Positions 30,086-34,342 of a stretch of 34,342 nucleotides of DNA are shown here, one piece after another. Numbering within the stretch: the stretch's first letter is position 1; each line of letters begins with the position of its first letter. Source of the stretch: an uncultured bacterium (GTDB lineage: Bacteria > Patescibacteriota > Minisyncoccia > Moranbacterales > UBA2206); NCBI GenBank assembly GCA_903831805.1, contig CAIKZD010000010.1:1-34342 (forward strand), read 5' to 3'. The translations under genes and the position numbers were made by a program. The notes below the pieces were generated by a model. That model saw nothing but the letters and a program-made list of their open reading frames with translations. It had not been told where the DNA came from and did not search any database.

Positions 30086-30643
30086 ATGATTGGAATTTCA
30101 GAGATAAAATCAGGTAAAAACATTATTTTGAACGGTGTGCCGTTCGCCGTGCTCTACCATGAACATTCCAAAACCGGGCGGGCGGGCTCAGTGCTGCGCA
30201 CCCGGCTCAAGAATCTCACTACCGGAGCGGTGTTGGAAAAAACGTTCCAAGGTTCGGAAAATGTGGAAGAGGCGGACATCACCAAAACTAAAGCGCAATA
30301 TACCTACAAAGAAAACGACGTCTACAACTTCATGGACAATGAAAGTTATGAGCAATTTTCCCTTTCGAAGGAAGCACTCGGGGACAACATCCATTACTTG
30401 AAAGAAGGCACGGAAGTGACCCTCCTCAATTTCAATGACGCGCCGATCAATGTCGAATTGCCCGTCAAAGTGAAACTGAGAGTGATCCAAGCTCCGCCCG
30501 GCATCAAAGGCAACACTGTTTCGACCGGCGGCAAAGTGGTCACTTTGGAAACCGGCCTCAAAATCTCCACCCCTCTCTTTGTCAAAACAGACGATGAAAT
30601 TATCGTCAATACCGAAAAAGGCGAATATGTTTCTCGCGCCTAA
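30086..30643 (+). CDS. efp: Translation elongation factor P
   Basis: This 185-aa three-domain protein relieves ribosome stalling at polyproline. It starts ISEIKSGKNIILNGVPFAVLYHEHSKTGRAGSVLRTRLKNL. The loop tip HSKTGRAG carries Lys29 in the position that is post-translationally modified in many bacteria. No EpmA, EpmB or YmfI-like enzyme is in the window. The OB domains contain YTYKENDVYNFMDNESYEQFSL and the C-terminal GGKVVTLETGLKISTPLFVKTDDEI. The ATG has no Shine-Dalgarno. A terminator follows. Confidence 0.95.
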   Translation: MIGISEIKSGKNIILNGVPFAVLYHEHSKTGRAGSVLRTRLKNLTTGAVLEKTFQGSENVEEADITKTKAQYTYKENDVYNFMDNESYEQFSLSKEALGDNIHYLKEGTEVTLLNFNDAPINVELPVKVKLRVIQAPPGIKGNTVSTGGKVVTLETGLKISTPLFVKTDDEIIVNTEKGEYVSRA

Positions 30644-30663
30644 AATCCTTTTTTCAAGAATTA

Positions 30664-30696
30664 GAAAAGCCGGAGAAGACATGCTCGGGCTTTTTT
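30664..30696 (+). terminator. Intrinsic terminator of efp
   Basis: Stem aaaagcc-g-gag/ctc-g-ggctttt with an 8-nt loop, followed by T6. Confidence 0.8.
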
Positions 30697-30725
30697 ATTT
30701 TTCTAAGCAATGTTAAACTTAAGCC

Positions 30726-31172
30726 ATGACTACTTTCGCCACCAATAAACGCGCTCATTTTGATTACACTATCCTCGAAAACTACGAGGCCGGTCTTGAG
30801 CTGCTTGGAAGTGAAGTCAAATCCATTAAAACCAAGCATGTCAGTCTCAAAGAATCGTTTGTCACAATCCACGGCGGTGAATTATATTTGACCAATGCCC
30901 ACATTCCCCTCTACATCCATGCCGGCAAAGTCCCTTCCTACAATCCGACGCGGCCCAGAAAGCTCCTGGTCAAGAAGTCGGAGATCAAGCGCCTCATTGG
31001 CGCAATCCGCGCCAAAGGCTTGACATTAGTGCCCATTAAATTGTATACTAAAAGACGACTAATCAAGCTCTCTTTCGGCCTGGGTAAAGGGAAAAAGGAG
31101 ATTGATAAGCGTGAAAAAATCAAGCAAAGAGAAGATAACAGAGATATGTCGAGAGCGATAAAAGCCAAGTGA
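30726..31172 (+). CDS. smpB: SsrA-binding protein SmpB
   Basis: This 148-aa partner of tmRNA in trans-translation has ATNKRAHFDYTILENYEAGLELLGSEVKSIKTKHVSLKESFV and the C-terminal basic helix region KGKKEIDKREKIKQRE, which enters the ribosomal mRNA channel. The tmRNA gene follows 75 bp downstream, so both parts of the rescue system are together. Confidence 0.96.
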   Translation: MTTFATNKRAHFDYTILENYEAGLELLGSEVKSIKTKHVSLKESFVTIHGGELYLTNAHIPLYIHAGKVPSYNPTRPRKLLVKKSEIKRLIGAIRAKGLTLVPIKLYTKRRLIKLSFGLGKGKKEIDKREKIKQREDNRDMSRAIKAK

Positions 31173-31247
31173 GTTTAAAAATGTTCAATGTTCAATATTC
31201 ATTGAAAATTGTAAATTGATTATTGAAAATTTGAGCGAAGCGATTAT

Positions 31248-31638
31248 GGGGATGTTTTGTTTCGACAGGTCGTACATTTAAAATATGCAAGCCGAGAATG
31301 ATACCCTCTCGTAAATCAGTATCAAAAGTTATAAGTGCAAACTTCATAACCAAAGCAAAAAATGTGATGGCGCAAGCTTTCACTTCAAATTTTGCGACTG
31401 TCCTAGCTTAAACCGCCGGGGCCATCAAACCGTCGACTCCTGGTAGACGGAGCTTGGTGTTATATATCAGGATAGCTCATATTGCGTTCTCCATGTGATA
31501 TTGGCAAAGCTAAATTGGAGATAGATTCAAGATAATTTTGTTCGCTTTATATTCTTGGTCGAAACACTAAACGGACTACGCTTGTAGATTGTTTTAAATG
31601 AATGGTTCTGGACGCGAGTGCAATTCTCGCCATCTCCA
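31248..31638 (+). ncRNA. ssrA: tmRNA (transfer-messenger RNA)
   Basis: The acceptor stem pairs ggggatg (31248-31254) with catctcc (31631-31637), with discriminator A at 31638 and CCA not encoded. The 5' part continues ttttgtttcgacagg and the 3' part has the T-arm gcgag-tgcaattctcgc. The tag frame runs from GCA at 31337 to TAA at 31409-31411, preceded by gttataagt. It encodes 24 residues that begin ANFITKAK and end FATVLA, longer than the 10-residue Escherichia coli tag. The 3' half can supply the usual pseudoknots (gtcgactcc/ggagc region). It lies between smpB and infC. Confidence 0.93.
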
Positions 31639-31646
31639 CGAAATTC

Positions 31647-31723
31647 ATTACTAATTACTAATTTTTTACTAATATACGAATTTCTTATTAGTATATTCGT
31701 ATTTGATTAGTAATTAGTAAAGA
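31647..31723. repeat. AT-rich inverted repeat between the tmRNA gene and infC
   Basis: The left end attactaattactaatttt and the right end gattagtaattagtaaag are inverted, and inner arms contain tactaatatacg and tagtatattcg. It starts 9 nt after the tmRNA end and stops about 26 nt before the proposed infC start. Confidence 0.8.
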
Positions 31724-31748
31724 CTGCTAATAATTAACACCAACTGCC

Positions 31749-32291
31749 ATTAGAAGAACATACAAAAAACATTTTCCGAAAAAGAAAGAACTACGCACCC
31801 GGATCAATGAATATATTTTTGCGCGCGAAGTGCGCGTGATCGGTGACGCGGGCGAACAGCTCGGGGTCATGCCCACAGAGGAAGCACTGCGCCAAGCCAA
31901 AGAACAATTGCTCGATTTGGTGGAAATCTCACCGAAAGCCGTGCCGCCGGTGTGCAAAATCATGGACTTCGGCAAATATCAATATCAGAAATCCCGCGAA
32001 GATCGCCAGAATAAATCCAAGCAGAAAAAATCCGACATCAAAGGCATCCGCCTCTCTGTCCGGACCGATGAACACGATTTGGAATTCAAGAAGAACCAAG
32101 CCGAAAAATTCCTCACTAAGGGCAGTAAAGTCAAAATTGAAATCATGCTGAAAGGTCGGGAAAAGGCCCACCAAGATTTGGCCAGAAAAAACCTGGAGGA
32201 ATTCATTAAAATGATTTCTTTCCCCAATAAGATGGAACAGGAAGTCAAAAGATATCCAGGAGGATTTAATGTAATATTAGCCCCCGAATAA
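31749..32291 (+). CDS. infC: Translation initiation factor IF-3, ATT start
   Basis: IF-3 checks start codons and keeps ribosomal subunits apart. The conserved N-terminal segment is RINEYIFAREVRVIGDAGEQLGVMPTEEAL. The linker is rich in Lys, and the C-terminal domain ends RYPGGFNVILAPE. The conserved part begins before the first GTG (31830), and the frame upstream to the stop at 31731 contains no ATG, GTG or TTG. ATT at 31749 gives a 180-aa protein starting RRTYKKHFPKKKELR. AUU is the known infC start in Escherichia coli and other bacteria, where IF-3 represses its own translation. ATC at 31803 is a second possibility. Confidence 0.92.
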   Translation: MRRTYKKHFPKKKELRTRINEYIFAREVRVIGDAGEQLGVMPTEEALRQAKEQLLDLVEISPKAVPPVCKIMDFGKYQYQKSREDRQNKSKQKKSDIKGIRLSVRTDEHDLEFKKNQAEKFLTKGSKVKIEIMLKGREKAHQDLARKNLEEFIKMISFPNKMEQEVKRYPGGFNVILAPE

Positions 32292-32299
32292 ATATAATA

Positions 32300-32380
32300 G
32301 CAGCTGTTAGCTATTAGCTATTAGTCTTTAGGAAAATAAAAAAAGTCCTAAAAACTAAAAGCTAAAAACTAAAAGCTAAA
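32300..32380. repeat. AT-rich imperfect inverted repeat between infC and rpmI
   Basis: The left arm ttagctattagctattag and the right arm ctaaaaactaaaagctaa are inverted around a taggaaaataaaaaaagtccta core hairpin. It occupies nearly the whole gap and ends at the rpmI start region. No L20-type autoregulatory structure was recognised. Confidence 0.6.
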
Positions 32381-32385
32381 TAAAT

Positions 32386-32580
32386 ATGCCAAAATTGAAA
32401 AGCAAAAAAGCGTTAGTGAAAAGAATTAAGTTGACCAAAGGAGGGAAAGTGACCCGCCGAAAGACCGGCCAGAACCACTACAACTCTAAAGAAACCGGCA
32501 AGGAGGGTCGCGCCAAAAGAGGCGATGTGCGCCTGTTCCGAGCCGATGAAAAGAATGTCCTGAAAGCTTTGTCAGTCTAA
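32386..32580 (+). CDS. rpmI: 50S ribosomal protein bL35
   Basis: This 64-aa basic protein has MPKLKSKKALVKRIKLTKGGKVTRRKTGQNHYNSKETGK, the bL35 signature. It stands in the universal infC-rpmI-rplT order. Confidence 0.96.
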   Translation: MPKLKSKKALVKRIKLTKGGKVTRRKTGQNHYNSKETGKEGRAKRGDVRLFRADEKNVLKALSV

Positions 32581-32608
32581 ATAATCGTTTAATTGTTACC
32601 TAAATACC

Positions 32609-32953
32609 ATGACTAGAGTAAAGCGCGGCGTAGCCGCATCTAAAAGAAGAAAGAACCTCCTGGACGACGCTAAGGGCTATCGTTGGAGACGCAGTAAGGT
32701 TTATGCTGCCGCCAAACAAGCCGTGACTAAGGCCGGCGTGTATGCTTTCCGTGACCGCCGAACTAAGAAACGCACCGCTAGACGCCTCTGGATCACCCGT
32801 CTTGGCATAGCTCTGCGAGAAATTGGCTTGAAATACAGCTCCTTCATCAAAACCATGTCCGACAAAAAGATTGAACTGGACCGCAAAGTGCTTTCTCAAA
32901 TGGCTGTCGAAAATCCAGAAGTGTTCAAAAAATTCACCGAGAGCGTGAAATAG
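32609..32953 (+). CDS. rplT: 50S ribosomal protein bL20
   Basis: This 114-aa protein carries TRVKRGVAASKRRKNLLDDAKGYRWRRSKVYAAAKQAV and RRLWITRLGIALREIGLKYS, the bL20 core that binds 23S rRNA during assembly. Normal length. Last gene of infC-rpmI-rplT. Confidence 0.97.
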   Translation: MTRVKRGVAASKRRKNLLDDAKGYRWRRSKVYAAAKQAVTKAGVYAFRDRRTKKRTARRLWITRLGIALREIGLKYSSFIKTMSDKKIELDRKVLSQMAVENPEVFKKFTESVK

Positions 32954-32979
32954 AACCCCGATTTACCCTGAAAAAATCA

Positions 32980-33011
32980 AAACCACCCCGCCTAGGCGGG
33001 GTGGTTTTTTT
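32980..33011. terminator. Strong bidirectional intrinsic terminator after rplT
   Basis: Perfect stem aaaccaccccgcc/ggcggggtggttt with loop ta, followed by T8 on the plus strand and A/T sequence on the other. It serves rplT and the convergent gene. Confidence 0.92.
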
Positions 33012-33019
33012 TGTAAGAG

Positions 33020-33847
33020 TTATTTCAATTTATTTTTCTGTCTATTTTTCTTAAAATTCTTCTGGGAAATAACCGACCGACCCAATTCTTTTTCCAATTC
33101 ATTTCGCGCATTACCCGCAATCCGTCCACCACGACCAGCATCTTTTTTCAATTTAGGTACTCCTCGCGAATCTTCGGTACGATGAATTTCTGAAGTTGAC
33201 CGCTCACCCAGCATCGTAAAAATAAGTTCCAAGTCATCCATGTGATCACGCAAATTTTCTCTTTTCAAACCTTTTAATTTTTTATATTCATTTGGTTTCA
33301 AACCAAATGTCGCCTGTGAAATTTCCGCCGTCAAAATTTCATAATCTTTGCCGTGTTCCGCACCACGTTTCTGCCACTCGTCCGTCAACTCTTCGCGAAT
33401 GACAATGCCGCGCATCCGCATTTCAATCCATTCGTCAGAATAGCCTTTCAATTTATACGTCACTCTCATACGCTTGGCGGCCAATTCCGGATTCTCAATC
33501 TCTTGAATTCGTTCATAACCTGTTTTCGCCAGCCATCTTTTTAATGGTTCAGCTTTCGGAGATGGGATTGACTGAATAATCCGAAACATGCCTTCCGTGT
33601 TAGCGCAATCAGTTTCATATTTTTTACCATCAGAAGCCTCTAGTTTCAGTCCGTGACAAAATGTCACGACCTCACTATTCTCCTCTATAAGTCTTTGTTT
33701 TAATTTTCTCCAGTAAGCACCCGCATCAGGACTATCTGTCAACACACCGCAAACATCCACCACCGAAAACCACCATTCTTTTTGATGAATGATTTTCCTA
33801 ATAGATTTACCCTTGAAAATGGCAATCTGGTTCTCCTCTTTTTTCAT
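33020..33847 (-). CDS. BRO-N/DinD-like protein (DNA damage-inducible protein D family)
   Basis: This 275-aa protein has an N-terminal BRO/antirepressor domain (EWWFSVVDVCGVLTDSPDAGAYWRKLKQRLIEE, LEASDGKKYETDCANTEGMFRIIQSIPSPKAEPLKRWLA). A DinD-type C-terminal part follows (SQATFGLKPNEYKKLKGLKRENLRDHMDDLELIFTMLGE, GGRIAGNARNELEKELGR). DinD in Escherichia coli is SOS-induced and has been reported to inhibit RecA, and phage antirepressors share the BRO-N domain. The promoter carries a DnaA-box-like 13-mer that also precedes lexA, consistent with DNA-damage control. There is no Shine-Dalgarno. Convergent with rplT. Confidence 0.85.
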   Translation of the reverse strand: MKKEENQIAIFKGKSIRKIIHQKEWWFSVVDVCGVLTDSPDAGAYWRKLKQRLIEENSEVVTFCHGLKLEASDGKKYETDCANTEGMFRIIQSIPSPKAEPLKRWLAKTGYERIQEIENPELAAKRMRVTYKLKGYSDEWIEMRMRGIVIREELTDEWQKRGAEHGKDYEILTAEISQATFGLKPNEYKKLKGLKRENLRDHMDDLELIFTMLGERSTSEIHRTEDSRGVPKLKKDAGRGGRIAGNARNELEKELGRSVISQKNFKKNRQKNKLK

Positions 33848-33876
33848 AGTGTTGTGTTTTAATTTTTTATAATGAT

Positions 33877-33904
33877 ATTATATCATCTAAGCCATCCCCG
33901 TCAA
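33877..33904 (-). promoter_or_regulatory. Promoter of the DinD-like gene
   Basis: On the minus strand TTGACG (33899-33904), a 16-nt spacer and TATAAT (33877-33882). The 13-bp palindrome tgatataatatca overlaps the -10 and could be an operator. Confidence 0.65.
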
Positions 33905-33910
33905 CCATCA

Positions 33911-33923
33911 TGCCTGTGGATAA
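33911..33923 (-). promoter_or_regulatory. DnaA-box-like 13-mer upstream of the DinD-like gene
   Basis: Minus-strand ttatccacaggca, identical to the copy at 8220-8232, 6 nt upstream of the -35. Confidence 0.45.
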
Positions 33924-33928
33924 CCTGC

Positions 33929-33950
33929 AAAAAGGCGGAGTCCTCTTTTT
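33929..33950 (-). terminator. Possible terminator after the RT remnant
   Basis: Stem aaaaagg/cctcttttt with one bulge and a six-base loop, with T's at both ends. It lies between the DinD promoter and the inverted repeat. Confidence 0.4.
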
Positions 33951-33982
33951 GAACTATACCATTGCAAACATTTGCCGATGCG

Positions 33983-34040
33983 TCAGCGGACTGTCCGCTA
34001 GCAGGTTGTGAATTCGAATCCGCAGCGGACAGTCCGCTGA
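33983..34040. repeat. 17-bp perfect inverted repeat beside the RT remnant
   Basis: tcagcggactgtccgct (33983-33999) and its exact complement (34024-34040) flank 24 nt containing gaattcgaatcc. Each arm is itself nearly palindromic (agcggac-t-gtccgct). The right arm abuts the stop codon of the RT remnant. Confidence 0.8.
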
Positions 34041-34196
34041 TTAGCCGCAACTAATTACTTTCCCTATCTCTCTTGCCACTTCATATCCTCGACAATGTCG
34101 TAACACTCCCAAATATGATTGCACACTTTGCTCAAGCGATTCATTGGAAGCCAAACCTTCCTGACACATTTTCTGTTTCAGGGCTAGTTTTTTCAT
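34041..34196 (-). pseudogene. Reverse-transcriptase C-terminal remnant
   Basis: The 51-residue frame contains LASNESLEQSVQSYLGVLR followed by HCRGYEVAREIGKVI. This resembles the C-terminal segment (S-Y-L-G-x-x-x-H-x-x-x-Y) of retron-like, diversity-generating-retroelement (DGR) or group II-type reverse transcriptases. The frame opens 10 codons further upstream (PPIFLIKPRI) to a TAG at 34227. No palm or YADD-type motif is visible in the remaining 115 bases, so only the tail remains, or a frameshift lies near the window edge. The match is from memory of the motif only. Confidence 0.5.
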
Positions 34197-34229
34197 GATT
34201 CTCGGCTTAATTAAAAATATGGGAGGCTA

Positions 34230-34342
34230 AAATTATCAGTTTGTGGCATACTAAAGCGGTAAATTAACTACTCATTAAAATGCCACGAATATGTCACTCA
34301 AAAAAAATGCCCGGTATGTAATTCAGCCAGGATAAAAAAGAA
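34230..34342. other. Unassigned window end
   Basis: No supported gene. Both strands show stops in all frames, and it may be the decayed middle of the reverse-transcriptase gene. Confidence 0.3.

Noticed and set aside
32292-32385. L20 autoregulatory leader before rpmI
   Set aside because: The gap is filled by an AT-rich repeat, and no L20-binding pseudoknot could be recognised.
33983-34043. tRNA gene around gaattcgaatcc
   Set aside because: The T-loop-like sequence has no matching T stem, and no acceptor, D or anticodon arm can be built.
34041-34342. Complete diversity-generating retroelement
   Set aside because: No RT catalytic motif, template repeat or variable repeat is visible in the window, so only a remnant is claimed.
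1-34342. CRISPR array
   Set aside because: Repeats seen are palindromic and dispersed, with no regular direct repeats and spacers.

Overview
The window looks like a chromosomal segment of a Patescibacteria (Candidate Phyla Radiation) bacterium, probably Parcubacteria-like. This is inferred from several things. The glucose-6-phosphate isomerase is the archaeal-type cupin enzyme. The rpsF-ssb-rpsR cluster runs into efp with no rplI (bL9). UvrC ends before its helix-hairpin-helix domain. Many short single-gene units are present, most housekeeping genes lack a Shine-Dalgarno, and palindromic repeats are abundant. No complete mobile element, CRISPR array, rRNA or convincing tRNA was seen.

Layout. 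1-2.3 kb: the 3' end of a secreted M23 peptidase, a membrane-anchored unknown and a PAP2 phosphatase. 2.3-8.2 kb (minus): a 68-aa protein, uvrC, uvrA and lexA. 8.3-12.2 kb (minus): an anchored thioredoxin-fold protein, DoxX, a Cys-rich lipoprotein, and a pair of related membrane proteins with short V-x-V repeats, one carrying a VWA domain. 12.3-14.4 kb (minus): uvrB. 14.5-20.2 kb (plus): a Cys-rich small protein, secG, a membrane-anchored peptide-binding protein, cupin GPI and RNase J. 20.4-25 kb: a two-gene unknown membrane operon, a Cys-rich protein behind an attenuator-like leader, small proteins and trpS. 25.3-27.5 kb (minus): a GIY-YIG protein, a phosphohexomutase and an AAG-type DNA glycosylase. 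27.6-33 kb (plus): ychF, rpsF-ssb-rpsR, efp, smpB, the tmRNA gene, infC, rpmI and rplT, i.e. a translation and ribosome-rescue block. 33-34.3 kb (minus): a BRO/DinD-like protein and a reverse-transcriptase C-terminal remnant.

The strongest unusual signals are these. (1) Palindromic repeat elements sit in frame inside uvrA, uvrB, uvrC and the AAG gene, lengthening the proteins without breaking them. (2) A trp-leader-like attenuator with an Asn-rich mini-ORF and four mutually complementary 7-mers precedes a 63-aa Cys-rich gene. (3) A shared 13-mer containing a perfect DnaA-box sequence lies just upstream of the -35 of both lexA and the DinD-like gene. (4) Two genes, infC and the peptide-binding protein, have no ATG/GTG/TTG available at the expected N-terminus. 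(5) A diverged copy of the first 16 codons of uvrB lies about 0.7 kb upstream of uvrB. (6) Small unknown genes carry strong Shine-Dalgarnos, consensus promoters and terminators, whereas housekeeping genes mostly do not.

All function calls come from reading motifs. No database search was run.
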